A DNA stretch of 19,106 nt from contig MFLB01000014.1 in NCBI GenBank assembly GCA_001781445.1, positions 1,222-20,327 on the forward strand, in the 5' to 3' direction. Both the position numbers and the translations under genes were made by a program. The notes under the pieces were generated by a model. That model saw only the letters and a program-made list of their open reading frames with translations, did no database searches and was not told the origin of the DNA. The DNA comes from Candidatus Kaiserbacteria bacterium RIFCSPHIGHO2_01_FULL_58_22. GTDB lineage: Bacteria > Patescibacteriota > Minisyncoccia > Phycocordibacterales > UBA2100. Shown here one piece after another: positions 6,797 to 13,860 of this stretch (position 1 is the stretch's first letter; the number at the start of each line of letters is the position of its first letter).

Positions 6797-6836
6797 GCCC
6801 TTCGTAGCTCCGGCAGAAGCCGGAGCAAAGTAGGGC
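6797..6836. repeat. Palindromic hairpin abutting tRNA-Val
   Basis: GCTCCGGC (6807-6814) and GCCGGAGC (6819-6826) form a perfect 8-bp stem with an AGAA loop. Outer arms GCCCT (6797-6801) and AGGGC (6832-6836) extend it after an internal loop and reach into the tRNA acceptor sequence. No T-tract follows. The rest of the tsaC-tRNA interval (6674-6796) shows no gene. Confidence 0.6.
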
Positions 6837-6908
6837 GCGGTTAGCTCAGTTGGTTAGAGCGCGTCTTTGACGTAGACGAGGCCGGGGATTCGAATTCCTC
6901 ACCGCGCA
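6835..6908 (+). tRNA. tRNA-Val (anticodon GAC)
   Basis: A full 74-nt cloverleaf is present. Acceptor GCGCGGT pairs with ACCGCGC. The D stem is GCTC/GAGC. Anticodon stem CGTCT/AGACG carries loop TTGACGT, so the anticodon is GAC (6869-6871). T stem GGGGA/TCCTC carries loop TTCGAAT. Discriminator A is at 6908. The next bases are CCG, so a full CCA is not encoded. It reads GUC and GUU valine codons. Confidence 0.96.
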
Positions 6909-6917
6909 CCGATTTCC

Positions 6918-6946
6918 TTGAGATATCTCTGATATTTCGTTATATT
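6918..6946 (+). promoter_or_regulatory. Strong leaderless promoter of the small charged protein gene
   Basis: TTGAGA (6918-6923), a 17-nt spacer and TATATT (6941-6946) make a near-consensus sigma70 promoter. The -10 ends 6 nt before the ATG at 6953, so the mRNA is predicted to be leaderless. This is the clearest case in the window. Confidence 0.8.
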
Positions 6947-6952
6947 TTTGAG

Positions 6953-7183
6953 ATGGAAGAAGACCCAGCGAAGAAAAAGCTCGGCGGTCCTTATCGCAAC
7001 CTTCGGTTGACAAAGAAAGAAATGGAAGTGTTGGCACGTAGCAAGGCCGGGGCGCAGAAGCGACTGGAGCATGAAATGTTCGAAAGAAAACGGCGAGACA
7101 CAATGAATCTTAAACGAATGAACCGGGAGCTTGCCGAAGAACGAGGTGAGCCTAACGAGGAGGCTGATTTGGAATCTGACTAA
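6953..7183 (+). CDS. Small highly charged protein of unknown function
   Basis: This 76-residue product is rich in Lys, Arg and Glu and is predicted to be mostly helical, possibly coiled-coil. The N terminus (about 1-20) is basic and proline/glycine-containing. A helix of about 45 residues rich in Lys/Arg and Glu follows, and the C terminus is acidic (EEADLESD). I do not recognise a family. Coding status rests on the promoter directly upstream with leaderless spacing, and on its position in an otherwise empty gap between tRNA-Val and the convergent ABC transporter gene. A GAGGAGGCT/AGCCTCCTC inverted repeat spans its 3' end (about 7160-7205) with a long loop. It could be a nucleic-acid or ribosome-associated small protein, but nothing shows this directly. 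Confidence 0.7.
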   Translation: MEEDPAKKKLGGPYRNLRLTKKEMEVLARSKAGAQKRLEHEMFERKRRDTMNLKRMNRELAEERGEPNEEADLESD

Positions 7184-7241
7184 TCCTCGACAAGAGCCTC
7201 CTCCAATCTCCGATGAACCGACTGATATGGCGTAACGACGC

Positions 7242-9119
7242 CTACTTCGCCTGCGCGCGCGTAGGCGGTTCCTTCTCATCCTCGATGCCTTCGTCTTTTT
7301 GTCCCTCGATCTCCTCCGCGCCGGCTTCCGCAACGGGCTCGTCCGCGAATCCTCCGGCTTGGATGCTCCAGAGCTCCCGGTAGAGGCCCGCGCGCTCGAG
7401 CAGTTCCTGATGCGTGCCCTCGGCGACCACGCGCCCCTTGTCCATAACCACGATGCGGTCCGCTTTCTGTATGGTGGAGAGCCGGTGCGCGATGACGACG
7501 GCCGTCTTCCCGCGCATCAGGGCTTCGAGGGCGTCTTGGATGAGCGCTTCCGAGCGCGAATCGAGGCTCGAAGTCGCCTCGTCGAGCACGAGTATCGGGG
7601 CGTTCTTCAATATAGCGCGCGCGATGGCGACCCTCTGGCGCTCCCCGCCCGAGAGCTTGATGCCGCGCTCGCCGACGTAGGTGCCGTAGCCGAGCGGCAA
7701 TCGGGAAATGAATTCGTGGCAGTGCGCCTTCTTCGCCGCCTCTATCACCTCTTCGTCGGTCGCCTTCCGGCGGCCGTACCGGATGTTCTCCATGAGCGTC
7801 CGGTGGAAGAGTATCGGCTCCTGCGGCACGAACGATATCGCGGCGCGCAAGCTGTCCTGCGTTACGTCAGCGATGCTCTGCCCGTCGATGGCGATGGCGC
7901 CCTCCTTGATGTCGAACATGCGCAGGAGGAGCTTCGTGATCGTCGACTTCCCCGCGCCGGAGGAGCCCACGAGCGCGATGCGCTCGCCGCCGCGCACCGC
8001 GAGATCGAAATCCTCCAGCACGGGCTCCGCCGCGCCGAAGGAGAAATTCACGCGGCTAAAACGTATCGCGCCCTCGCGGACGGCGAGCGGGCGCGCGTTC
8101 GGCGCGTCGGGCACGCGGTGCGGCTCGCCGAGGATGTGCGCCATCTCGCTCGAATCCGCGAACGCGTCGAAGAAGCGCCGCAGTTCGCGGTTGATGCTCA
8201 ACAGCCGGTCGAAGGTGGTGAGAAGATACGCCTGGATGAGCACGAAATCGCCGATCTCGAGAAGGCCGCGGCCCCAGAAAACGGTCGCGCCCCACAAAAG
8301 GCCGATCTCGATCGCGATCATGAATAGGCCGATGCCCGACCAGATGGCGTTGTCGGCGATCCAGGAGCGCAGTGTCGCCTTGCGCCAGACCTCGACGACC
8401 GCGTTGAAAAGGCCGTGCTCGAAGCGCTTGCCCGAGAAAAGCATGATGGTCGCGTGGTTGGAGATGGCGTCCGCGAGCGAGGCCGTCACCCTCGTGTCGG
8501 CCTCCGCGCGCGCGGCGCGCACCGGCTGGCGGAGCTTCGCGACGTAGAGCTGGAAAGCGACGAAGACGGCGGCCCACGCGCCGAGCGCGAGGCCGAGCGC
8601 GTGATTGCGCATGAAGAGAACGGTGACGGCGCCCCCGACGAAGAGGAGCGTCGGGAAGAACTGCAGAGCGATGGCGTCGAACATGACCTCGAAGGCGCGG
8701 GCGAACTTGTTGACCCGGTGCGTGAGGGAGCCGGCAAAGCGGGAGATGAAAAAGTTGTACGAGTGCCCCATCAGATACTCGAACGTGCTCGAAAAGAGAT
8801 CGGTCATGACGCGCGATTCGAGAAGTATGATGCTTGCCTCCTGAAGGCGGCGCACCACCCAGCCCGCGAGGTATATGGCGGCGATGGCGGCGACGAGGCC
8901 GAGGAGCTCGGGGATTGCGCCGGCCTCCGGCGCGCTCGATGCGAGGAGGTTGAAAAACCGGCGCAGGTACCACGGCGCGGCCAGATCGGCGATCTGGATG
9001 CCGATCGCGCCGAGCGCCACGAGCCCGAGCAGAACGGGATACTTCCGGACATGCCGGAAGTAGATCGCGAATACCTGCCCGCCGGAGGCGTACTGTCTTT
9101 CGGAGGAGTTCGGCATCAT
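7242..9119 (-). CDS. ABC exporter, fused permease and ATPase
   Basis: This 625-residue half-transporter would act as a dimer in the cytoplasmic membrane and export an unidentified substrate. Residues ~20-320 form the type I exporter membrane domain with about six helices. The nucleotide-binding domain follows, with Walker A GSSGAGKST (about 385-393), the Q-loop in FVPQEP, the signature LSGGERQRVA (about 489-498), Walker B ILVLDEATSSLD, and the H-loop histidine in VVIAHRLST. The C-terminal tail of about 35 residues is acidic and low in complexity. The start at 9119 is chosen because TAGAGT lies 7 nt upstream; ATG at 9116 is equally possible. It is divergent from tsaD. The class is MsbA/Atm1-like, and the substrate cannot be read from sequence. 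Confidence 0.92.
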   Translation of the reverse strand: MMPNSSERQYASGGQVFAIYFRHVRKYPVLLGLVALGAIGIQIADLAAPWYLRRFFNLLASSAPEAGAIPELLGLVAAIAAIYLAGWVVRRLQEASIILLESRVMTDLFSSTFEYLMGHSYNFFISRFAGSLTHRVNKFARAFEVMFDAIALQFFPTLLFVGGAVTVLFMRNHALGLALGAWAAVFVAFQLYVAKLRQPVRAARAEADTRVTASLADAISNHATIMLFSGKRFEHGLFNAVVEVWRKATLRSWIADNAIWSGIGLFMIAIEIGLLWGATVFWGRGLLEIGDFVLIQAYLLTTFDRLLSINRELRRFFDAFADSSEMAHILGEPHRVPDAPNARPLAVREGAIRFSRVNFSFGAAEPVLEDFDLAVRGGERIALVGSSGAGKSTITKLLLRMFDIKEGAIAIDGQSIADVTQDSLRAAISFVPQEPILFHRTLMENIRYGRRKATDEEVIEAAKKAHCHEFISRLPLGYGTYVGERGIKLSGGERQRVAIARAILKNAPILVLDEATSSLDSRSEALIQDALEALMRGKTAVVIAHRLSTIQKADRIVVMDKGRVVAEGTHQELLERAGLYRELWSIQAGGFADEPVAEAGAEEIEGQKDEGIEDEKEPPTRAQAK

Positions 9120-9126
9120 CACCACC

Positions 9127-9132
9127 ACTCTA
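9127..9132 (-). promoter_or_regulatory. -10 box of leaderless ABC exporter gene
   Basis: TAGAGT on the minus strand ends 7 nt before the ATG at 9119. It faces the tsaD promoter across about 21 bp, so the two genes share a compact divergent control region. Confidence 0.55.
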
Positions 9133-9153
9133 GCGCAACAAAATCCTTCGGGC

Positions 9154-9159
9154 TATGCT
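9154..9159 (+). promoter_or_regulatory. -10 box of leaderless tsaD
   Basis: TATGCT ends 6 nt before the tsaD ATG at 9166. The spacing predicts a leaderless mRNA. No clear -35 was found. Confidence 0.55.
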
Positions 9160-9165
9160 CGGAAG

Positions 9166-10239
9166 ATGCGCATACTCGGCATAGAAACCTCCGCCGACGA
9201 TACGGGTATTGCGCTCATCGAGGCAGAAGGCGCATATTGCACCGACTTTTCGTTCAAGGTCCTTGCGAACGAAGTGAGCTCACAGAACGTGCATGCCGAG
9301 TACGGAGGCATTTATCCCAACCTCGCAAAACGGGAACACGCGAAGAACCTGCCGCTCCTCCTCGAAAAAATGCCGATATCGCACGTTTATAACAGCTGTG
9401 ACATTCATGCGATAGATGCCATCGCCGTAACGGTCGGTCCCGGGCTCGAGCCGTGCCTCTGGGAAGGTATCGAGTTCGCGAAGAAACTGGCTGTGCAATG
9501 GCATGTGCCCATCGTGCCGGTAAATCACATGGAAGGCCACATCGTCATATCCATGATGGATTTACGAAACCCATCATTGGGAGAACTGGCGACGTTTGAA
9601 TTTCCTGCTCTCGCACTTCTCGTTTCCGGCGGACATACTGAACTCATTTTGATGAAGTCGTTCGGACAATACGAGTATATCGGACGCACGCGCGACGACG
9701 CGGCAGGCGAAGCGTTCGACAAGGTCGCCCGCCTCCTCGGTCTTCCCTACCCCGGTGGCCCCGAAATATCCCGACTCGCCGAACATGCCCGCAAAACCCA
9801 CGAGGCGTCGCCTCGTGGGTTTAAGCTACCGAGGCCGATGATGCATGAGAACAGCTACGATTTTTCGTTTGCGGGACTCAAGACAGCTGCAGAACGCTTG
9901 ATCAAATCGAAGCCTCTGCAATCACTCGGCAGAGAAAAGCTTGCGTGCGAATTCGAAGATTCCGTTACCGACGTACTCGTCTACAAAACTCTCCGCGCCG
10001 TCGAGGAATACGGCGCGAATGCCGTCGTCATGGGCGGCGGCGTTTCCGCCAACAAACACATCCGCTCCGTTCTTTCCTCGAAGCTCGAAGCTGTAAGCTC
10101 GAAGCTATTGGTCTGTCCTCCTCAATTCTCGACCGACAACGGCCTTATGATCGCGATCGCGGGCTACTTCCACGCGCTGAAAAATGAGTTCGAAGACCCG
10201 AAAAGCCTTAGCGCGAACGGCAACTGGAAGTTGTGCTAA
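9166..10239 (+). CDS. tsaD: tRNA N6-adenosine threonylcarbamoyltransferase
   Basis: TsaD transfers the threonylcarbamoyl group from TC-AMP to A37 of tRNA. The 357-residue protein has the ASKHA fold. The start is ILGIETSADDT, with Ala where most have Cys and Asp where most have Glu. The metal-binding HMEGH motif is at 121-125. LLVSGGHTELI, GEAFDKVARLLGLPYPGGP, DFSFAGLKT and MGGGVSANKHIR follow, then STDNGLMIA with the metal Asp. The GLEPCLWEGIEFAKKLA segment differs from the usual GLAGALLVG form. Two low-complexity insertions are visible: a perfect palindrome at 9794-9822 and four heptamers at 10081-10108, both in loop regions. tsaC is in the same window. Confidence 0.95.
   Translation: MRILGIETSADDTGIALIEAEGAYCTDFSFKVLANEVSSQNVHAEYGGIYPNLAKREHAKNLPLLLEKMPISHVYNSCDIHAIDAIAVTVGPGLEPCLWEGIEFAKKLAVQWHVPIVPVNHMEGHIVISMMDLRNPSLGELATFEFPALALLVSGGHTELILMKSFGQYEYIGRTRDDAAGEAFDKVARLLGLPYPGGPEISRLAEHARKTHEASPRGFKLPRPMMHENSYDFSFAGLKTAAERLIKSKPLQSLGREKLACEFEDSVTDVLVYKTLRAVEEYGANAVVMGGGVSANKHIRSVLSSKLEAVSSKLLVCPPQFSTDNGLMIAIAGYFHALKNEFEDPKSLSANGNWKLC
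9794..9822. repeat. Perfect 14-bp-arm palindrome inside tsaD
   Basis: AAACCCACGAGGCG (9794-9807), one central T, then its exact reverse complement (9809-9822). It stays in frame and encodes about ten residues of a loop between the PGGP motif and the DFSFAGLKT segment, a region of variable length in the family. Confidence 0.85.
10081..10108. repeat. Four degenerate heptamer repeats (AAGCTNN) inside tsaD
   Basis: Four consecutive 7-nt units are AAGCTCG, AAGCTGT, AAGCTCG and AAGCTAT. They encode part of a loop after the GGGVSANKHIR motif and keep the reading frame because four units make 28 nt within a tolerant segment. Confidence 0.75.
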
Positions 10240-10242
10240 AGT
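10237..10242 (+). promoter_or_regulatory. -10 box of leaderless valS, overlapping the tsaD stop
   Basis: TAAAGT begins with the TAA stop of tsaD and ends 6 nt before the valS ATG. A separate leaderless valS transcript is therefore likely even though the genes are adjacent. Confidence 0.55.
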
Positions 10243-10248
10243 AGCGCG

Positions 10249-12501
10249 ATGGAGGCATCGAAAGCCCCGGAGGACTTTCTCAAGCCGTACGATCCCGCCT
10301 CGCAGGAGCCGAAAATTTTGGAGCTGTGGGAAAGGAGCGGCTATGCCAATCCCGACGTATGCGTCGAGAAAGGCGTTACGAAGCCCGATGCCGAGGCTTA
10401 TTCAATAGTATTGCCCCCGCCGAACGTAACGGGAACGCTTCACATGGGGCACGCCGCGATGCTCGCGATACAGGACATCCTCATCCGTTACCATCGGATG
10501 CGCGGAGACAAGACCCTCTGGCTTCCAGGCACCGACCATGCCGCGATAGCCACGCAATCGGTCGTCGAGAAAGAGCTGAAAAAGAAGGAGAACAAAACGC
10601 GGCACGATCTCGGACGCGAGGAGTTCCTGAAGCGCGTCGAAGACTTCGCGCAAAAGAGCCGCGACACCATCGTCGGCCAGATAAAGGCGATGGGCGCTTC
10701 CGTGGACTGGAGCCGCGAGGCGTACACGCTCGACGAGAAGCGAAGTCTCGCGGTGCGCACGGCGTTCAAGCAGATGTACGACGCGGGTCTCATCTATCGG
10801 GGGAACAGGATCGTGAATTGGGACCCGAGGGGGCAGACGACCGTTTCCGACGACGAGGTGACGTACGAAGAAACGATCGGCACGCTCTACACCTTCCGCT
10901 ACGGCAAGGACTTCCCCCTCGCGATAGCGACAACGCGACCCGAAACCAAGGTCGGCGACACCGCAATCGCCGTGCATCCGGACGATGAGCGGTACAAACA
11001 ATACGTCGGACAGACATTCGCGGTCGAGTTTGCGGGCGCAAAGCTCTCTGTCAAGATAGTCGAAGATAATGCGGTTGATCCTGCATTCGGCACGGGCGCG
11101 GTTGGCGTTACGCCCGCGCACAGCTTCACCGACTGGGAGATCGCGCAGAGGCACGCCCTCCCGCTCGTGCAGGTCATCGACGAGCGCGCGCGCATGACCG
11201 AGGCGGCCGGGCCGCTCGTCGCGGGAAAAAAAGCCGCGGAGGCGCGCGCCGCGATCGTCTCGTGGCTCAAAGAGCACAACCTCCTCGAAAAGGAGGAGCA
11301 GACGCCTATGAACATCGCGAAGGCCGACCGCTCGGGCGGCACGATAGAGCCGCTTCCGAAACTCCAATGGTGGGTTGCCGTAGACCAACAGGTGCGATTC
11401 CTGAATGGAAAAACAGCGACGCTCAAAGAGTGGATGAAAGATGTCGTCTCGTCGGGACAAATAAAAATACTTCCCGAACGTTTTGAGAAGATTTATTACA
11501 ACTGGATAGACAACCTGCGCCCGTGGTGCATCTCCCGGCAAATATGGTACGGGCACCGGATTCCTGTCTGGTACCACGGGCCCAAATGCATTCCGAAGCC
11601 GGGCCGCGAAGCCGACGTTGAAAAGTGCATACCGCTCATTGTTTCCACCGAGAAACCAGCGTGCGAATTCTGCGACGCGCAATATGAACAAGACCCCGAC
11701 ACGCTCGACACGTGGTTTTCTTCCGGCCTCTGGACGTTCTCGACGCTCGGCTGGCCTCAAGCAACGGCGGACTTTAAGACATACCATCCCACCGATGTTC
11801 TCGAAACCGGATACGACATCCTCTTTTTCTGGGTCGCGCGCATGATACTGATGACGGGATTTCTTCTCGGCGACATCCCCTTCCACAATGTCTACCTCCA
11901 CGGCCTCGTACGCGACGAAAAGGGCCGCAAGATGAGCAAATCGCTAGGGAACGTCATCGACCCCTTGGTAATGACGCAAAAGTACGGCGCGGACGCCGCG
12001 CGCCTCTCCCTCGTCATCGGCGCTTCGCCGGGGAACGACGTGAAGCTCTCGGAAGACAGGGTGCGCGGCTACAAGCATTTCGCGAATAAACTATGGAACA
12101 TCGCCCGCTTCGTCCTCGAGAATCAGGACCCCAAAGGTCGGACCTTTGAGGGGTCCCAAGGTCCGACCTTGGAAGCAACTGACGAAAAAATCGTGCAGGA
12201 AGCGCTTACCATTGCGCAGGATGTTTCCCGGCACATCGAAAAATTCCGCCTCGATCTCGCGGCCGATATCGCCTATCACTTCGTGTGGGACCGCTTCGCG
12301 GCGGAAATCATCGAGGAATCTAAACCGATCCTTAAGGGCGGCGGCGAAGCCGCCGCCTCTAGACGCTACACGCTATACGCTATCCTCGATACTGCCCTCC
12401 GTCTCCTCCACCCCTTTATGCCTTTCGTCACCGAGGCCATTTGGAAAGAGTTGCCCACAAAGGACCCCGAATTACTGATGGTCGCTCCTTGGCCGCGTTA
12501 A
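10249..12501 (+). CDS. valS: Valyl-tRNA synthetase (short form)
   Basis: ValRS charges tRNA-Val. The 750-residue protein has the class I signature HMGH at 65-68 (in PPPNVTGTLHMGHA) and KMSKS at 561-565. An editing domain lies between, with the TTRPETKVGDTA motif, and DTWFSSGLWTFSTLGWP is typical of ValRS. The anticodon-binding helical domain ends with LLHPFMPFVTEAIWKELP, and the protein stops soon after. The C-terminal coiled-coil arm of long bacterial ValRS is missing. Two palindrome-derived insertions (about codons 625-642 and 696-712) lie in the anticodon-binding domain. A cognate tRNA-Val(GAC) is at 6835. The start fits the family N terminus and the leaderless -10. Confidence 0.96.
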   Translation: MEASKAPEDFLKPYDPASQEPKILELWERSGYANPDVCVEKGVTKPDAEAYSIVLPPPNVTGTLHMGHAAMLAIQDILIRYHRMRGDKTLWLPGTDHAAIATQSVVEKELKKKENKTRHDLGREEFLKRVEDFAQKSRDTIVGQIKAMGASVDWSREAYTLDEKRSLAVRTAFKQMYDAGLIYRGNRIVNWDPRGQTTVSDDEVTYEETIGTLYTFRYGKDFPLAIATTRPETKVGDTAIAVHPDDERYKQYVGQTFAVEFAGAKLSVKIVEDNAVDPAFGTGAVGVTPAHSFTDWEIAQRHALPLVQVIDERARMTEAAGPLVAGKKAAEARAAIVSWLKEHNLLEKEEQTPMNIAKADRSGGTIEPLPKLQWWVAVDQQVRFLNGKTATLKEWMKDVVSSGQIKILPERFEKIYYNWIDNLRPWCISRQIWYGHRIPVWYHGPKCIPKPGREADVEKCIPLIVSTEKPACEFCDAQYEQDPDTLDTWFSSGLWTFSTLGWPQATADFKTYHPTDVLETGYDILFFWVARMILMTGFLLGDIPFHNVYLHGLVRDEKGRKMSKSLGNVIDPLVMTQKYGADAARLSLVIGASPGNDVKLSEDRVRGYKHFANKLWNIARFVLENQDPKGRTFEGSQGPTLEATDEKIVQEALTIAQDVSRHIEKFRLDLAADIAYHFVWDRFAAEIIEESKPILKGGGEAAASRRYTLYAILDTALRLLHPFMPFVTEAIWKELPTKDPELLMVAPWPR
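12126..12172. repeat. Paired palindromes inside valS
   Basis: The first is a hairpin GGACCCC...GGGGTCC (12126-12156) whose core is AAAGGTCGGACCTTT. The second (12156-12172) is CCAAGGTC-C-GACCTTGG, a perfect 8-bp-arm palindrome. The two cores share the GGTC/GACC theme. Together they encode about 16 residues in frame (DPKGRTFEGSQGPTLE) between two conserved helices. Confidence 0.8.
12337..12383. repeat. GC-rich palindrome plus three ACGCTAN heptamers inside valS
   Basis: GGCGGCGGC (12337-12345), loop GAA, then GCCGCCGCC (12349-12357) forms a perfect hairpin. After five bases come three 7-nt units ACGCTAC, ACGCTAT and ACGCTAT (12363-12383). Both remain in frame and encode a GGGEAAA loop followed by RYTLYAI. 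Confidence 0.75.
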
Positions 12502-12504
12502 AAT
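12499..12504 (+). promoter_or_regulatory. -10 box of leaderless prsW-like gene, overlapping the valS stop
   Basis: TAAAAT starts with the TAA stop of valS and ends 7 nt before the ATG at 12512, the same design as at the tsaD-valS junction. Confidence 0.55.
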
Positions 12505-12511
12505 ACCTCTC

Positions 12512-13219
12512 ATGCAAGAATTTACGCCGATACTCGGCGCGGTAGCGGGCGGAGTATTTCCAGCGTTGGCTTGGTTATGGTTCTGGCGGCGGGAGGACGC
12601 GCCGCATCCGGAGCCGCGCCGCCTCATCGCGCTTGCGTTTTTCGCTGGGATGGTGACCGTCGCCGTCGTGATTCCTATCCAAAAATACGTCGCCACATTT
12701 CTGGCCACGCAAATGCTTATCTTCACCGCCTGGTCGGCGATCGAGGAGATCATGAAATACGCCGCGGCACGCGTTACCGTCCTATGGCGGCGCGAGGACG
12801 ATGAGCCGATAGACCCTGTCATCTATATGGTCGCCGTCGCGCTCGGCTTCGCCGCGCTCGAAAACACGCTCTTCCTCCTCTCGCCGCTTGCGGGCGACAC
12901 GGCAGTGCAGACGATCCTCACGGGCAACCTCCGCTTCGTTGGCGCGACGCTCCTGCACGTGCTCTCTTCGGCGGTCATCGGCGTCGCGCTCGCGCTCTCT
13001 TTCTACAAGCCTCAGCGCGCGAAGCGGGTCTATGCCCTCGGCGGAGTTATCCTCGCCGTCGCTTTGCACAGCGTATTCAACTTCCTTATACTGAACACGG
13101 CGGAGGAGCACCTTTTGCGCACCTTCGGGCTCGTGTGGCTCGGACTTGTTGCTCTTCTCGCCGTGCTAGAATACGTCAAACGTATCCATCCGATGGTTAC
13201 AAGCAGATTTTCGATGTGA
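12512..13219 (+). CDS. PrsW-family intramembrane metalloprotease
   Basis: This 235-residue polytopic protein has about seven to eight membrane segments and the conserved elements of the PrsW family (PF13367). An N-terminal PALAWLWFWRRED segment is followed by a PEP-containing loop. EExxK is at 78-82, EN at 117-118, H149 sits in a membrane segment, and H186 with N190 lies in the HSVFN motif. In Bacillus, PrsW performs site-1 cleavage of the anti-sigma factor RsiW; in other bacteria targets are mostly unknown. No anti-sigma gene is visible here. It is followed 2 nt later by hsp20, so the two may be coexpressed in an envelope or protein-stress unit. Confidence 0.88.
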   Translation: MQEFTPILGAVAGGVFPALAWLWFWRREDAPHPEPRRLIALAFFAGMVTVAVVIPIQKYVATFLATQMLIFTAWSAIEEIMKYAAARVTVLWRREDDEPIDPVIYMVAVALGFAALENTLFLLSPLAGDTAVQTILTGNLRFVGATLLHVLSSAVIGVALALSFYKPQRAKRVYALGGVILAVALHSVFNFLILNTAEEHLLRTFGLVWLGLVALLAVLEYVKRIHPMVTSRFSM

Positions 13220-13221
13220 AT

Positions 13222-13713
13222 ATGTCCGCCAAAAGCTTCTTTTCCAGACTCACGGGCGCGACGGAAGAATACGACGACTACTTCGACGATCCGAAGGCGA
13301 CGCGCGCCGTTTTCGAGGGCGAGGGCAAGGAGCGGCACGCGCACCTCACGCCCAAAGACGATGCACTTTCGGGCGAAGAGCCCGCGGGCGAGCTCGCGGT
13401 CGACGTCTATCAGACGCCGGAGGCCATTGTCGTGAAAGCCCTGATAGCGGGCGTGCACCCCGGCTCGATCGACATCTCGCTCACGCGCGAGATGCTCACG
13501 ATAAGCGGCGCGCGGCAGGACGAAAAGGAGGTCGATGAGGAACACTACTTCCAGCGTGAGCTCTACTGGGGTTCGTTCTCTCGCATGATCCTTCTGCCCG
13601 AAGAGATAGACGTTGACATGGCCGAGGCCTCGGAGCGGCACGGCATCCTCATGATCCGCCTTCCGAAGATAAATAAGAAGCGGCAGACCAAACTGAAGGT
13701 CAGGAGCCGATAG
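13222..13713 (+). CDS. Hsp20/alpha-crystallin small heat-shock protein
   Basis: The 163-residue protein is a small ATP-independent holdase chaperone. The N-terminal ~55 residues are acidic and variable. The alpha-crystallin domain starts at about ELAVDVYQTPEAIVVKALIAGV, continues through SIDISLTREMLTISGAR and YFQRELYWGSFSRMILLP, and ends at the family ASERHGILMIRLPK strand. The C-terminal tail is short and basic and lacks an obvious I-x-I motif. The ATG at 13222 is selected because the earlier in-frame start runs inside the prsW-like gene and adds unrelated residues. It begins 2 nt after the PrsW stop. A TAGAAT at 13167-13172 could be an internal promoter but may be chance coding sequence. 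Confidence 0.93.
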   Translation: MSAKSFFSRLTGATEEYDDYFDDPKATRAVFEGEGKERHAHLTPKDDALSGEEPAGELAVDVYQTPEAIVVKALIAGVHPGSIDISLTREMLTISGARQDEKEVDEEHYFQRELYWGSFSRMILLPEEIDVDMAEASERHGILMIRLPKINKKRQTKLKVRSR

Positions 13714-13719
13714 TGCCTG

Positions 13720-13854
13720 CCCCGTAAGTATATGCTGGCGACGCGTGAGGCCGCAGTCGTTCCAACACATGCTCGCAGAAAAGGCCCCTGGCGGGTTTTG
13801 CGGCGAGAAGACTATCCCCACCCAACAAGACTTTCGCCAGCATTCACTGCGGGG
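13720..13854. other. 135-bp rod-like inverted-repeat structure, possible ncRNA or small mobile repeat
   Basis: The arms at 13720-13741 and 13834-13854 are imperfect inverted repeats sharing CCCCG and a ten-base TGCTGGCGA-type block. Inside, a second hairpin pairs CTCGC-GAAAA with TTTTGCGGCGAG around a CCC/GGG tip. Further pairing between the outer and inner helices is possible on the minus strand, giving a long rod with internal bubbles. No protein family is recognised in either strand. On the minus strand a CATAAT lies just upstream. It could be a 6S-like RNA, a MITE-like repeat or a terminator region for hsp20. Confidence 0.45.
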
Positions 13855-13860
13855 TATACT
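13855..13860 (+). promoter_or_regulatory. -10 box of leaderless dsbA-like gene
   Basis: TATACT, preceded by GGGG, ends 8 nt before the ATG at 13869. The 5' leader would be only one or two bases long. Confidence 0.6.

Noticed and set aside
10402..11901. 499-residue minus-strand open frame opposite valS
   Set aside because: Arg/Leu-rich shadow frame of a clear ValRS gene; no motif, no promoter spacing.
13030..13821. 263-residue minus-strand frame opposite hsp20
   Set aside because: Shadow of Hsp20; its N-terminal part crosses the inverted-repeat structure, with no recognisable domain.
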